A stretch of DNA of 64,000 bases from Clostridia bacterium (GTDB taxonomy: Bacteria; Bacillota; Clostridia; TANB77; CAG-508): positions 16,212 to 80,211 of the forward strand of contig CAAEVK010000039.1 in assembly GCA_900759475.1 (NCBI GenBank). Direction: 5' to 3'. Shown one piece after another: positions 19,002-29,946 of this stretch (within the stretch, counting starts at the first letter, position 1; each line of letters begins with the position of its first letter). The position numbers and the translations under genes are program-made. Under the pieces are notes generated by a model that was not told where the DNA came from, made no database searches, and worked only from the letters and a program-made list of their open reading frames with translations.

Positions 19002-19661
19002 AAAATTAATTCCTTTCTTAACTCTTGTTTATTATATAACATAATACAACTAATGCAAACTATTTTATTAAATTTCTACTAAATCTTTTCAATATTTCTG
19101 GGGCATATATATGTTGATTGTAATGGTAAAAAGTATGAGAGGAAATCAATTGTTACTACCATTAGAACTATAAGAAGCATTATATTTAGCAGAAGCAGCT
19201 AAAATTTCTAGTATTTCTAATAATTCCATCTTCATTATCTCTAAACATTTGTACAATTAATATATCATACCATACTTAAGAAGTTAAACAAATGTTTTAA
19301 AAGAAAATTAAACAAAAAAATTTATTTATTTATATAATAAAAAATTAAAGTTACAATTTGGTGACTAAAAATTAATTATTTTGTTTTTATCATTGTTTAG
19401 GCTTGCTAAGTAGCAAGTTATCAATAAAAAAAACTAAATTTTCTTATACAATAGAAATTTATCAAAATAACTTGCTAAAAAAAATATATATCGATATAAT
19501 TACAATATAATAAAAAGGAAAAAGAGCAGTGTAAAAGATGATTAATTTTGACGCTGTTACACACTATTCAAAATTTAATTATGCTTCATACATTTTAAAT
19601 TCGTGTATCTAATTAAAATACATTTTTTTATATTGGATTTGTGCCAAGAAGGAAGGTTAAT
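19002..19661. other. 660-base gene-poor stretch with a possible gene remnant
   Basis: No intact gene is seen. On the minus strand, 19146-19235 reads MKMELLEILEILAASAKY..., and after a frame break 19060-19145 reads ...YAPEILKRFSRNLIK and stops. Together they look like a roughly 59-residue remnant. LEIL..SAKYNAS.SS.GS resembles the N-terminus of the radical SAM 'DNA modification/repair' family, with its Cys lost. CTTGCTA/AGTAGCAAG near 19401-19418 is a small inverted repeat, with CTTGCTA repeated near 19471. The rest is AT-rich and holds nothing I recognise. Confidence 0.35.
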
Positions 19662-20669
19662 ATGGAAGAAAACGAAAATATTTTTATTCCAAGCGTAGCA
19701 GATGAAACAGAAGAAAGATTGGAAAATTCTTTAAGACCTAAAACTTTGAGTGAGTATATAGGACAAACAAAAGTAAAAGAAAACATGAAGGTATATATTG
19801 AAGCGGCCAAAAAAAGGAGCGAACCTTTAGACCATGTACTACTATATGGCCCTCCAGGACTAGGAAAAACAACATTGTCTAATATTATTGCAACAGAAAT
19901 GAATGCCAATATTCGTATTACGTCAGGCCCGGCCATTGAAAAACCTGGGGATTTAGCAGCACTTTTGACAAATCTTTCTGAAAATGATGTTTTATTTATT
20001 GATGAAATTCATCGTTTAAATAGAAGTGTAGAAGAAATTCTATATCCTGCTTTAGAGGATTTTAGTTTAGATATTATTATTGGAAAAGGTCCAAGTGCAA
20101 GGTCTATTCGATTAGATTTACCCAAATTTACTTTAATTGGAGCAACAACAAGGGCAGGGAGTTTGTCGACTCCGCTTCGCGACAGATTTGGAATTGTTTC
20201 AAGACTAGAACTATACTCACCAGAAGATTTAGAGATAATTGTAAAAAGATCTGCTCATATTTTAGAAATTGAAATTGATGACCAAGGAGCAATGGAAATT
20301 GCAAAACGTTCAAGAGGAACACCGAGAATTGCAAATCGATTGTTAAAAAGAGTTAGAGATTATGCAGCAGTCATAGGAAATGGTGATATTAATTTAGAAA
20401 TTGCTAGAATTGCTTTAAGCAAATTAGAAATTGATGAATTGGGACTAGATGAAATTGATAGAAAGCTTTTAGAGACTATTATTATCAAATATGCTGGAAG
20501 ACCAGTTGGAATTGACAACCTAGCAGCAACAATTGGAGAAGAAACAGAAACGATAGAAGATGTATATGAACCATATTTAATGCAAATTGGATTTTTAGCA
20601 AGAACTCCAAGAGGGAGAATGGCAACGCCAAATGCATATCAGCATTTAGGAATAAAATATGAAGGATAG
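19662..20669 (+). CDS. ruvB: Holliday junction branch migration helicase RuvB
   Basis: A 335-residue AAA+ motor that drives branch migration with RuvA. Visible: [11 protein letters not shown], Walker [11 protein letters not shown] near residue 62, Walker B FIDEIHR, sensor GATTRAG and the C-terminal winged helix ending in [17 protein letters not shown] start at ATG 19662, after GAAGGAAGG; an upstream GTG would add only residues outside the family. ruvA and ruvC are not adjacent. The start of a membrane-protein gene follows 9 bases downstream. Confidence 0.96.
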   Translation: MEENENIFIPSVADETEERLENSLRPKTLSEYIGQTKVKENMKVYIEAAKKRSEPLDHVLLYGPPGLGKTTLSNIIATEMNANIRITSGPAIEKPGDLAALLTNLSENDVLFIDEIHRLNRSVEEILYPALEDFSLDIIIGKGPSARSIRLDLPKFTLIGATTRAGSLSTPLRDRFGIVSRLELYSPEDLEIIVKRSAHILEIEIDDQGAMEIAKRSRGTPRIANRLLKRVRDYAAVIGNGDINLEIARIALSKLEIDELGLDEIDRKLLETIIIKYAGRPVGIDNLAATIGEETETIEDVYEPYLMQIGFLARTPRGRMATPNAYQHLGIKYEG

Positions 20670-20678
20670 GGGATTTGT

Positions 20679-22208
20679 ATGAAGAAAAATGTAAAATTTG
20701 CAAGTGTATTAATTATTGCAGTAATTATATTATTAGCTTTTACGTTATATGAAGCAGAATTAATAAAACCAATTAGTTCACAATTTATTTTTTTAACAAT
20801 AATTATAACAGCAATTGTTATATTAATGAGTGTTTGTATTTATAAAGAAAAAAATTTAACAATAGAAAGAGCTTTTAAGTTTGTAATACCGCTCATTTGC
20901 ATTATGTTTTTTATAGCAATGCCAATGTTTAGAAATCATGATGAAGATACACATTGGCTAAGAATTTATGACATTGCTAATGGAAATCTTTTTGTTCCTA
21001 CAGAACATGGACATCTTTTCCAAGAAGGAGCAACTAATTATCCTGCTACAGTTATTCCTAAAGCAGTGTTTGATATTATAGATAGAGAAAAAACAGCAGG
21101 ACATAATTTAAGAGAGTTATATCAATATACAATTAATGAGGAAGAAACAACAGTGGTAGGATTACCTACCGAGGCATTATATTCACCATTACAATATATA
21201 CCACAAGTCGCAGGAACTCTCATTGCTAAAATTTTTACTAATCGCCCTATTATTATGGCTTATGCAGCAAGGCTAGTTAACATGCTTACAACAATTGTAA
21301 TTTTATATTTTGCGATGAAATTAATGCCTTTTGGTAAGAAGATTTTTCTGGTTATTATGGCAATACCAATTGCAGTAGAAGGATTTACATCGTTATCTTC
21401 TGATGCAATGACTATTTCAATTGCCATGTTGTTAATAGCTTATATTTTTAATATTATATTTAATTATAATAAAAAGATGGTTACTTGGAAAGATAAAGTT
21501 ATTTTAGGAGCTTTATGTATTATTATTGCTTTATGTAAAATTGTATATTTACCATTAGTGGGATTATTATTGCTGTTGCCAAGAGAAAAATTTACTTCTA
21601 AAAAAGAAAAGATTGTAACCATTATCGTATTAATTACAATTGCTACAATCATTAATTTAAGCTGGTTATATATATCAAGTCAATATTTAGCTGAATACAA
21701 AGAAGGAAGACCAGTAGAACAAGTTCAAAAATTATTAGCCAATCCAATTGAATTTTTTAAAATAGTATTTCATTCTATTAACTTAAATGGAAATAAGTAT
21801 TTAATGTCAATGTTTGGAGGGGAATTAGGACTAAATGAACATGTTATTTTACATACAATTACTCCATATGTATTCCTATTTTTATGTTTAACATTAGGAA
21901 TAATAGACAATGACATTAAACATAAACTATCGAGGTTTCAAAATTGGATTATTGCACTCATTATTTTAGCAATAACAGCTTTAATATTTACGAGTTTATT
22001 TATTCAATGGACACCAACGGAAAATACTAGTATTGCTGGAATACAAGGAAGATACTTTTTACCTTTTTTACCTCTTGCCATTTTGCTAATGGGAAATTTA
22101 AAGATAAAAGCAGATTACAAAGAAGAGAAAACTGTTAAATTTATTAGTATTACAATATTATTAATGCAAATTAATGTTATATTATCAATATTAAGTAGAA
22201 ATATGTAA
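20679..22208 (+). CDS. DUF2142 polytopic membrane protein
   Basis: A 509-residue protein with about ten to twelve hydrophobic helices. The segment FIAMPMFRNHDEDTHWLRIYDIANG near residues 75-98 is the DUF2142 signature (acidic D-E-D-x-H after helix 2), shared with GT-C-like glycosyltransferase folds. A role in cell-envelope polysaccharide assembly is inferred, not shown. GATAGGGGA precedes ATG 20679, 9 bases after ruvB. A later neighbour (22850) is another large GT-C-like protein. Confidence 0.8.
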   Translation: MKKNVKFASVLIIAVIILLAFTLYEAELIKPISSQFIFLTIIITAIVILMSVCIYKEKNLTIERAFKFVIPLICIMFFIAMPMFRNHDEDTHWLRIYDIANGNLFVPTEHGHLFQEGATNYPATVIPKAVFDIIDREKTAGHNLRELYQYTINEEETTVVGLPTEALYSPLQYIPQVAGTLIAKIFTNRPIIMAYAARLVNMLTTIVILYFAMKLMPFGKKIFLVIMAIPIAVEGFTSLSSDAMTISIAMLLIAYIFNIIFNYNKKMVTWKDKVILGALCIIIALCKIVYLPLVGLLLLLPREKFTSKKEKIVTIIVLITIATIINLSWLYISSQYLAEYKEGRPVEQVQKLLANPIEFFKIVFHSINLNGNKYLMSMFGGELGLNEHVILHTITPYVFLFLCLTLGIIDNDIKHKLSRFQNWIIALIILAITALIFTSLFIQWTPTENTSIAGIQGRYFLPFLPLAILLMGNLKIKADYKEEKTVKFISITILLMQINVILSILSRNM

Positions 22209-22231
22209 GAAATGAAATAGGAGAGTCAGAA

Positions 22232-22789
22232 ATGAATTTATTATTACATACTTGTTGTGCACCTTGTAGTGTATATTGCATTGACAGATTAAGAGAAGAA
22301 AAAATAGAGCCAACTGTGTATTGGTATAATCCTAATATTCACCCTTATACAGAATATAAAGTAAGAAGGGATACTTTAAAGGATTATACTACTTCTATTG
22401 GAGTGAAATCTATATTTTATGAAGAATATGGATTAAGAGAATTTTGTAAAAATACAATTAATGATTTAGAAAATAGATGTATTAATTATTGTTATCAAGT
22501 GCGTTTAGAAAAAACTGTACAATATGCAAAAGACAATGGATATGATGCTTTTTCAACAACACTTTTAATTAGTCCATACCAACAACATGAAGAATTAAAA
22601 AATCTTTGTGAACAATTGGCAAAAAAATATAAAATAAATTTCTTTTATGAAGATTTTAGAATTGGCTTTAGACAAGGACAAACAAAAGCAAGAGAATTGG
22701 GACTATATATGCAAAAATATTGTGGCTGTATTTTTTCAGAGGAAGATAGGTATGCTAAACAGATTGAAAAAGATAAAAATAATATATAA
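22232..22789 (+). CDS. queH: epoxyqueuosine reductase QueH
   Basis: A 185-residue QueH (DUF208) enzyme that performs the last step of queuosine synthesis in tRNA. Cys motifs: LLHTCCAPCS at the N-terminus, NRCINYCYQVR in the middle and QKYCGCIFSEEDR near the end, with YNPNIHPYTEY between. These cysteines bind the iron-sulfur and metal centre. AGGAGAG lies before ATG 22232. No other queuosine gene is nearby. Confidence 0.93.
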   Translation: MNLLLHTCCAPCSVYCIDRLREEKIEPTVYWYNPNIHPYTEYKVRRDTLKDYTTSIGVKSIFYEEYGLREFCKNTINDLENRCINYCYQVRLEKTVQYAKDNGYDAFSTTLLISPYQQHEELKNLCEQLAKKYKINFFYEDFRIGFRQGQTKARELGLYMQKYCGCIFSEEDRYAKQIEKDKNNI

Positions 22790-22849
22790 TTAAAACAAGA
22801 ATTAGTTATTTATCCAAAAGATTGAATTATAAAATGAAAGGGGATTAAT

Positions 22850-25471
22850 ATGGAAAAGATAAAAAAAGTGTGGATAAAATATAGAAAATTTTTAATAGCA
22901 CCATTAGGGGTTTCATTTATTTTATTGTTATTATATGCTATAAAAGGAATATACCCATTTGGAAATATGACAATTGCTAATGCAGATATGGGACAATCCT
23001 ATATGACGTTCTATCATTTTTTATATGATGTAATTCATAATGGAAAAAATATATTTTACGACTATGCTTTAGGAATGGGGTCTAATATGTATGGAGGATT
23101 TATTATAGATGGTCTATTTAATCCTCTTACATGGATTATTTTATTAACAAATAGGGAAAATATTGCTAATATGTTTTCTTTTATTTTAATTTTGAAAGTT
23201 GCTTTTATTGCTTTAACATCTTTTATTTTATTTAATAAATTATTTAAAAAGAATCAATACTATAATATTGTTTTTAGCATGTTATATGCCTTATCGGCTT
23301 ATGTGTTAATGTATAATACCAATATTATGTGGTTAGATGTTGTAGGAATATTTCCTTTATTTATACTAGCAATTAAATACATGTTTGAAACAAATAAAAT
23401 ATATTGGTATGCCATTTGCTTAACACTTATGCTCATATTTAATTATAATTTGGCTTATATGGTATTGATGTTTATTATTTTTGTATTACCAATCTATGTT
23501 AAGTTTGGTTTACCAAAAGAGAAAAGAAAAAAAGCAATTTATAACATTATAATAGGAACAGTTTTGTCTGTTGGATTGTCTGCATTTGCTTTTATACCAG
23601 CTTTTATGCAAACAATGTCTTCTTATAGGATGTCTGGTGCTACAAGCAATACTGTTGAAAATACAAATATTTTATTTAAAATTGTGGTATTTTTATTTTA
23701 TGCTATGCCTTTATATGGTTTTATAAAATGGTTAAAATACTATAAACAAGACAAACAAAATATTTGCATGATATTACTTGCTTTGGCATTTACAGCAATT
23801 ATTCCTATTATTTTTGAAAGAGTAAATTTATTATGGCATACAGGAAGTTATCAATGTTTTCCATATAGATATGGATTCATTCCTACTTTAATTTTATATT
23901 TAGGAGCATTGCAATATTTTGCTAACCATAGTAAATCAGAAAAAATAGATGAGGAATATAAGAAAAAATGGTTACAATGTTTTGCAATTATATTATGGAT
24001 AATAGCTGTGTTTGTACAGATTGTAAATGTCATTTCTATTAATCAATCAAACCCAGCATTTGAACTTTCTTTTAAAAGTTTTATACTTATTTTAATCCCT
24101 ACGATATTAATGCTTTTTGTCGTAAAAACAATACATAGTGTAGAGAATGAACTTAGTAAAAAAGTTTTATTAACAGGTATGATACTAGTAGAATTGTTAG
24201 TGTATTCTTATGCATATATAGGAGTATATCCTGAATATAGAGGAGGAAGAGAATGGTCTGATGAACAAATTTTTACTTCTTATGAAATTGCTAGTGCATT
24301 TGAAATAAAAGACACACAATATCGAATAAAAGATTTAACAGGATTAACTAGTGAAAATTGTCCATTAGTATATAATATTCCTTCTATGTCTACTTTTTTG
24401 CATATTATTAGTAAAGAACAAGTAATTAATGCAGAACAAATGGGATATTCTCATAATAGAACAAAGCTAAATGATTTTGGAGGTACTGTTTTTTCTGATG
24501 CAATATATGGAATAAAATATATATTAACAAAAGAAAATTTACCAGATGAAGTTTATCAATATATTAAAACGAATGAAGAAGGGATTAAATTATATGAATA
24601 TAGAAATACTTTGCCAATTGGCTTGGTATATAAAAATGAAGTAAGTGATATCCCAGATAATTTGGGAGTTTTCGAAACACAAAATTATGTATATCAAAAT
24701 TTCTTTGGCAAACAGGATTCACTAATAAATGTAATTGATAGTAATTCCATAAAAACAAAACAAGATGAAAAAAAATATCAATATACTTTAGAAATAAAAG
24801 ATAAATCAATTTTATATGTATATGGAAAAAATATTATTATTAATCATATTATTGTAAATGGAAAAGAAAAAATAATTCCAACATTAAATGATCAAGAAAA
24901 TACAATTTATCCATTAGCAAACAACAATGGGATATTAGATTTAGGAATCTATGAAAATCAAACAGTTACTATATCAATAGATAAAATAATAGGAAGTAGC
25001 CTTGAAGAATTGAAATTTGGAGTCTTAAATTTAGAAAAATATAATGAAATATTTAAACAAGATTTTGTTCCTATAAAAATTGATATCAATGGTAATCAAA
25101 TGACAATAACAGGGGAACTAAAAAAAGGAACGAAGTTATTTATTCCAATTAATTATGACAAAGGATGGAAAGTAATAAGTGATAATACAACAGAAATAAA
25201 AAGAATTTATCATAATTTTATAGGACTAAATTTAAAAGAAGGACAGAATAATATAAAGTTAGAATTCATGCCAAATTTATATAAAGAAAGTGCTATTATT
25301 ACAATTATTACCATTATAGTGATGATAATTCTATATTTAATAGGAAAAAAATTTGAAATACGAAATGTTACTTGGGTAATGAATATTTTTTGGATACTAG
25401 GACTTGTAATTTACTTTGGATGCCTATGGAAAATATATATTATGAGTATTGTGAATACATTTATTTTTTGA
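22850..25471 (+). CDS. YfhO family membrane protein
   Basis: An 873-residue GT-C-like protein. Membrane helices fill residues ~15-460, with an early acidic loop NADMGQSYMTFYHFLYD and later FPYRYGFIPT, both typical of YfhO. A large extracytoplasmic domain (~470-800) is followed by two terminal helices. In Bacillus and Listeria relatives the family takes part in glycosylation of lipoteichoic or wall polymers; the substrate here is unknown. GAAAGGGG precedes ATG 22850. Confidence 0.85.
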   Translation: MEKIKKVWIKYRKFLIAPLGVSFILLLLYAIKGIYPFGNMTIANADMGQSYMTFYHFLYDVIHNGKNIFYDYALGMGSNMYGGFIIDGLFNPLTWIILLTNRENIANMFSFILILKVAFIALTSFILFNKLFKKNQYYNIVFSMLYALSAYVLMYNTNIMWLDVVGIFPLFILAIKYMFETNKIYWYAICLTLMLIFNYNLAYMVLMFIIFVLPIYVKFGLPKEKRKKAIYNIIIGTVLSVGLSAFAFIPAFMQTMSSYRMSGATSNTVENTNILFKIVVFLFYAMPLYGFIKWLKYYKQDKQNICMILLALAFTAIIPIIFERVNLLWHTGSYQCFPYRYGFIPTLILYLGALQYFANHSKSEKIDEEYKKKWLQCFAIILWIIAVFVQIVNVISINQSNPAFELSFKSFILILIPTILMLFVVKTIHSVENELSKKVLLTGMILVELLVYSYAYIGVYPEYRGGREWSDEQIFTSYEIASAFEIKDTQYRIKDLTGLTSENCPLVYNIPSMSTFLHIISKEQVINAEQMGYSHNRTKLNDFGGTVFSDAIYGIKYILTKENLPDEVYQYIKTNEEGIKLYEYRNTLPIGLVYKNEVSDIPDNLGVFETQNYVYQNFFGKQDSLINVIDSNSIKTKQDEKKYQYTLEIKDKSILYVYGKNIIINHIIVNGKEKIIPTLNDQENTIYPLANNNGILDLGIYENQTVTISIDKIIGSSLEELKFGVLNLEKYNEIFKQDFVPIKIDINGNQMTITGELKKGTKLFIPINYDKGWKVISDNTTEIKRIYHNFIGLNLKEGQNNIKLEFMPNLYKESAIITIITIIVMIILYLIGKKFEIRNVTWVMNIFWILGLVIYFGCLWKIYIMSIVNTFIF

Positions 25472-25571
25472 ATAGAAATATCAAATACTTAAAAATAAAG
25501 AAAAAAGTAAATTAATAAAAAATTTATTAACTGTTTGTATATAAAGAATACTAAAGGAGAGATTATTCAAA

Positions 25572-28253
25572 ATGGAAAAATTAGTTTTAATTGATGGGAA
25601 TAGTATTATTAATAGGGCTTTTTATGGGATAATGGGGAGTAAAACATTAATGACAAAAGATGGAACATATACAAATGGGATTTTTGGATTTTTGGCAATT
25701 TATTTTAAAATTTTAGAAGACATTAATCCAGAGTATGTTGCTATTACTTTTGATTTAAAAGCACCAACTAAAAGACATGAATTATATGAACAATACAAAG
25801 GAAATAGAAAACCTATGCCAGAAGAATTGGCAGTACAAATGCCAATTTTAAAAGAAATTTTAAGAGCAATGCAAATAGATATTATTGAAAAACAGGGATA
25901 TGAAGCTGATGATATTTTAGGAACACTTGCTAAATTTGGAAAAAAACAAAAATTAGATGTTACAATTCTAACAGGAGATAGAGATGCATTTCAATTAATT
26001 GAAGATGGTATTAAAGTAAGAATTCCTAGAACAAAAATGGGGAAAACGGAGAGCCAAGATTATACATTAGAGAAAATTAAAGAAGAATACGGAATATCTC
26101 CTAAAAAGTTAATTGAAGTTAAAGGATTAATGGGAGATAGTTCAGACAATATTCCAGGTGTACCAGGAATTGGAGAAAAAACAGCTTTAGAGTTAGTTAA
26201 AAAATACTCATCTATTGATAAACTATATGAAAAACTAGAGAATAATGAAGATGATATAAAAGGAAAATTAAGAGAAAAATTAATCCAAAATAAAGAATTA
26301 GCTTATTTATCTAGAACATTAGGAACTATTAATATAGAAGTACCTATTCAAAAAGATTTACAAGAAATGAAAAGAAAGGAATGGGACTATCAATTAGTAT
26401 ACCAACTTTTTAAAAAATTAGGTTTTCATCGTTTTATTGAAAGGTTTCATTTAAATACAACTGGTGGCATTACAGCCACAGAGGAATATGAAGTAGAATT
26501 GTTAGAAGATGATAAGCAAATACAAGTTCTAAAAAACACTATTATGGAAAACAAGCAATTATTCTACTATTTAGATAAACTTCCTATGAGCCAAAATAAA
26601 ATTGTTGAAAAACAAGTAAATGGAATTTATGTCTATGTAGTCGAAAAAAATAAAGTTTATTATATACAAGATATAAAAAAACTAAAAAAAATTTTTCAAG
26701 ACCCAGAAATTTTAAAATGTAGTTATAAACTAAAAGAGGATTATTGCATTTTAAAACAAAATGAAATTTTGACACAAAATATGATGTTTGATATAGAATT
26801 AGCAGCTTATTTATTGAATTCTACCAAAAGCCAATATACAATTGAAAGTATTAGCAAAGAATATTTGGGGATTGACATTGAAAGCAAAAATATAAAAGAG
26901 GATAATATGCAGATGAATTTATTTGCTGTTCCTGAACAAGATAGTAAGTTAGACAAAAAAAAGGCAGCATATGCCTATGCTATAGGCAAACTACATCCAC
27001 TTCTTATTGAAAAAATGAAAAAAGACAAATGTTATTCTTTATTTGAAGAAATAGAAATGCCACTTTCAGAAGTATTAGCAGAAATGCAATATACAGGAAT
27101 TTATGTAGATAAAGAAGAATTACTAATTTACGGAAAAGTATTACAAGAACAATTGAAAACATTATCAACAGAGATTTATCAACTAGCAGGAGAAGAATTT
27201 AACATTAATTCTCCAAAACAATTAGGAGAAATTCTATTTGAAAAATTAAAGCTACCAGTACAAAAGAAGAAAAAAACAGGTTATTCAACAGATGTAGAGG
27301 TATTAGAAAAAATCAAAAAAGAGCATCCTATTATTGAAAAAATATTAGAATATCGACAAGTTGCAAAACTAAACTCTACTTATGTAGAAGGGCTAATTTC
27401 CTATATTAATCCAATAACAAATAGAATTCATTCTCATTTTCATCAAACGGTTACTGCAACTGGAAGAATTAGCAGTACAGATCCAAATCTTCAAAATATT
27501 CCAACGAGAATGGAATTGGGAAGACAGTTAAGAAAAATATTTAAAGCAGAGAAAGCAAATTCTTTATTTTTAGATGCAGATTATTCACAAATAGAATTAA
27601 GGGTATTAGCACATATTTCAAAAGATGAAACAATGATAAAAGCATTTAATCATAATGAAGACATTCACTCACAAGCAGCTTCTAAAGTATTTGGTATACC
27701 AATAGAAAATGTTACAAAGGAATTAAGAAGCAAAGCAAAAGCAGTTAATTTTGGAATTGTTTATGGAATTAGTGATTTTGGTTTAGCAGAGCAAATTGGC
27801 TCTACAAAAAAAGAGGCAAAACAATACATTGAACAATACCTAGAAAAATATAGTGGAATTAAACAATTTATGACAGATATTATTGAACAAGCAAAATTAA
27901 AAGGATATGTAGAAACTTTATACAAAAGAAGAAGATATATTCCTGAATTAAAGTCTAGTAATTATATGGTAAGGCAATTTGGTGCAAGAGTTGCTATGAA
28001 TACTCCTATTCAGGGAACAGCAGCAGATATTATGAAGATAGCGATGATTCATGTATACCAAGAACTAAAAAGTAAACAACTAAAATCGAAAATTGTTTTA
28101 CAAATTCATGACGAATTACTGATAGAAACTTTTGAAGAGGAAAAAGAGATTGTAAAAAATATCTTGCAAAAAGGCATGGAAAATGCTATAAAATTAAAAG
28201 TACCTTTACAAGTAGAAGTAGAGGAAGGAAAAAGTTGGTTTGATGCCAAGTAA
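25572..28253 (+). CDS. polA: DNA polymerase I
   Basis: An 893-residue repair and Okazaki-processing polymerase. The 5' nuclease domain spans residues 1-~290 (LIDGNSIINRAFYG, TGDRDAFQL, VPGIGEKTA). The middle domain (~300-490) has lost the carboxylates of an active 3'-5' exonuclease, as in many Gram-positive Pol I. Polymerase motifs: A DADYSQIELR, B KAVNFGIVYG and C QIHDELLIE. AAAGGAGAG precedes ATG 25572. A lytic transglycosylase follows after 24 bases; coaE, often between them, is absent here. Confidence 0.96.
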   Translation: MEKLVLIDGNSIINRAFYGIMGSKTLMTKDGTYTNGIFGFLAIYFKILEDINPEYVAITFDLKAPTKRHELYEQYKGNRKPMPEELAVQMPILKEILRAMQIDIIEKQGYEADDILGTLAKFGKKQKLDVTILTGDRDAFQLIEDGIKVRIPRTKMGKTESQDYTLEKIKEEYGISPKKLIEVKGLMGDSSDNIPGVPGIGEKTALELVKKYSSIDKLYEKLENNEDDIKGKLREKLIQNKELAYLSRTLGTINIEVPIQKDLQEMKRKEWDYQLVYQLFKKLGFHRFIERFHLNTTGGITATEEYEVELLEDDKQIQVLKNTIMENKQLFYYLDKLPMSQNKIVEKQVNGIYVYVVEKNKVYYIQDIKKLKKIFQDPEILKCSYKLKEDYCILKQNEILTQNMMFDIELAAYLLNSTKSQYTIESISKEYLGIDIESKNIKEDNMQMNLFAVPEQDSKLDKKKAAYAYAIGKLHPLLIEKMKKDKCYSLFEEIEMPLSEVLAEMQYTGIYVDKEELLIYGKVLQEQLKTLSTEIYQLAGEEFNINSPKQLGEILFEKLKLPVQKKKKTGYSTDVEVLEKIKKEHPIIEKILEYRQVAKLNSTYVEGLISYINPITNRIHSHFHQTVTATGRISSTDPNLQNIPTRMELGRQLRKIFKAEKANSLFLDADYSQIELRVLAHISKDETMIKAFNHNEDIHSQAASKVFGIPIENVTKELRSKAKAVNFGIVYGISDFGLAEQIGSTKKEAKQYIEQYLEKYSGIKQFMTDIIEQAKLKGYVETLYKRRRYIPELKSSNYMVRQFGARVAMNTPIQGTAADIMKIAMIHVYQELKSKQLKSKIVLQIHDELLIETFEEEKEIVKNILQKGMENAIKLKVPLQVEVEEGKSWFDAK

Positions 28254-28277
28254 TACAAAAGAATAAGGAGAAATAAA

Positions 28278-28838
28278 GTGAAAAAGAAAATAATTATTCT
28301 ATGTATATTGCTAACATTAATATTTTTAATATTATTTGTTATTAAAGCTTCTAATATGATATTAAAGCAAATATATCCATTAAAATATGCTAATTACGTA
28401 GAAAAATATGCAAAAGAAAATAATTTAGATGTAATGTTAGTATATGCTATTATAAAAGCAGAAAGTAATTTTGAACCTAATATAACTTCTACTAGTGGAG
28501 CGATGGGACTAATGCAAATAATGGAAAATACAGCAAAAGAAATTGCTGAAAAAAAAGGAATAGAACTTTTAACGAAAGAAGTCATATATCAACCAGAGCT
28601 AAACATTATGCTTGGCACAACTTATTTTGCACAACTTTTAAAAAATTATGATGGCAACATTAATTTATCTCTTGCCGCTTATAATGCAGGAATTGGTAAT
28701 GTTACTAATTGGATAGAAAATGGTATTATTCAGGCAGATGGAAGTGATATTGAAAATATTCCATTTAAGGAAACAAACAATTATGTAAGAAAAATTTTAA
28801 GAGATGATAGAATTTATAGGAAACTGTATGAAGAATAA
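28278..28838 (+). CDS. membrane-anchored lytic transglycosylase (SLT domain)
   Basis: A 186-residue murein lyase. One N-terminal helix (residues ~3-25) anchors a periplasm-facing SLT domain. The catalytic Glu is in YAIIKAESNFEP, with GAMGLMQIMENTA and AAYNAGIGNVTNW completing the family motifs. It starts at GTG 28278 behind AAGGAG. Placement behind polA is common in Bacillota. Confidence 0.92.
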   Translation: MKKKIIILCILLTLIFLILFVIKASNMILKQIYPLKYANYVEKYAKENNLDVMLVYAIIKAESNFEPNITSTSGAMGLMQIMENTAKEIAEKKGIELLTKEVIYQPELNIMLGTTYFAQLLKNYDGNINLSLAAYNAGIGNVTNWIENGIIQADGSDIENIPFKETNNYVRKILRDDRIYRKLYEE

Positions 28839-28883
28839 TGAAAAAGTTGATATTTCTGTGCGATAAAAAAGGAGGTAAATAAA

Positions 28884-29894
28884 ATGAGTATTTTAGTTAC
28901 AGGGGGAGCAGGTTTTATTGGAAGCCACACAGCAGTAGAATTGTTAAATAGTGGAAAGGATATTGTCATTATTGATGATTTTTCTAATAGCAAACCAACA
29001 GCAATAGAAGCTATTAAACAAATAACAGGGAGAAATTTTAACTTTTATGAAATGAATTATTTAGACAAAGTAGCATTAGAAAAGGTATTTAAAGAAAATA
29101 AAATTGAGGCAGTTTTAAACTTTGCAGGTTTTAAAGCGGTAGGGGAGTCTGTTGAAAAACCAATTGAATATTATATAAACAATGTTTCTGGTGCATTAGT
29201 GCTATTAGATACCATGAAAAAGTTTGGAGTAAAGAAGTTTATTTTTAGCTCTTCTGCAACAGTATATGGAGAACCAGAAAAAATTCCAATTACAGAGGAC
29301 TGTAAAACAGGGGGGACAACTAATCCTTATGGAACAACAAAGTTATTTATTGAACAGATTTTAAAAGACATTTATATATCAGACAATACTTGGGATATTG
29401 CAATATTAAGGTATTTTAATCCAGTAGGGGCACATGAAAGTGGATTAATAGGAGAAGAACCAAAAGGAAGACCTAACAACTTAATGCCATATGTTGCACG
29501 TGTTGCGGCAGGAATATTGCCAGAGCTGTCTATCTATGGAAATGATTATCCTACACCAGATGGAACTGGAGTTAGAGACTATATACATGTTGTAGATCTA
29601 GCAAAAGGACATCTTAAAGCTCTAGAAAAATTAGAAAAAGAAAAGTTTGGTTTATATATATATAACTTAGGGACGGGAAACGGTTGTAGCGTATTAGATA
29701 TGGTAAAAGCATTTGAGAAAGTAACAGCAAAAAAAGTACCATATAAAATTATACCAAGGCGCGCAGGAGATATTGCCATATGCTATGCAGACCCTAGTAA
29801 AGCAAAAAAAGAATTAGGATGGATGGCAGAAAAAACAATAGAAGATATGTGCAAAGATTCATGGAATTATATTGAAAAAAATATCTCAAATTAA
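28884..29894 (+). CDS. galE: UDP-glucose 4-epimerase
   Basis: A 336-residue short-chain dehydrogenase that interconverts UDP-glucose and UDP-galactose. NAD motif TGGAGFIGSH near residue 6, the catalytic Ser in SSSATVYG and the YxxxK motif YGTTK, then RYFNPVGAHESGLIGE and VRDYIHV are diagnostic. AAAGGAGG precedes ATG 28884. It probably supplies sugars for envelope polymers made by the nearby GT-C-like proteins; that link is inference. Confidence 0.95.
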   Translation: MSILVTGGAGFIGSHTAVELLNSGKDIVIIDDFSNSKPTAIEAIKQITGRNFNFYEMNYLDKVALEKVFKENKIEAVLNFAGFKAVGESVEKPIEYYINNVSGALVLLDTMKKFGVKKFIFSSSATVYGEPEKIPITEDCKTGGTTNPYGTTKLFIEQILKDIYISDNTWDIAILRYFNPVGAHESGLIGEEPKGRPNNLMPYVARVAAGILPELSIYGNDYPTPDGTGVRDYIHVVDLAKGHLKALEKLEKEKFGLYIYNLGTGNGCSVLDMVKAFEKVTAKKVPYKIIPRRAGDIAICYADPSKAKKELGWMAEKTIEDMCKDSWNYIEKNISN

Positions 29895-29946
29895 ATTATA
29901 AAATAATTATCCTCCAATACAATGGAGGATAATTATTTTATAATTT
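29893..29946. terminator. bidirectional terminator between galE and asnB
   Basis: A very long, near-perfect inverted repeat has CCTCC and GGAGG at its tip and AT-rich arms that give T tracts both ways. It includes the stop of the minus-strand gene. Confidence 0.9.
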
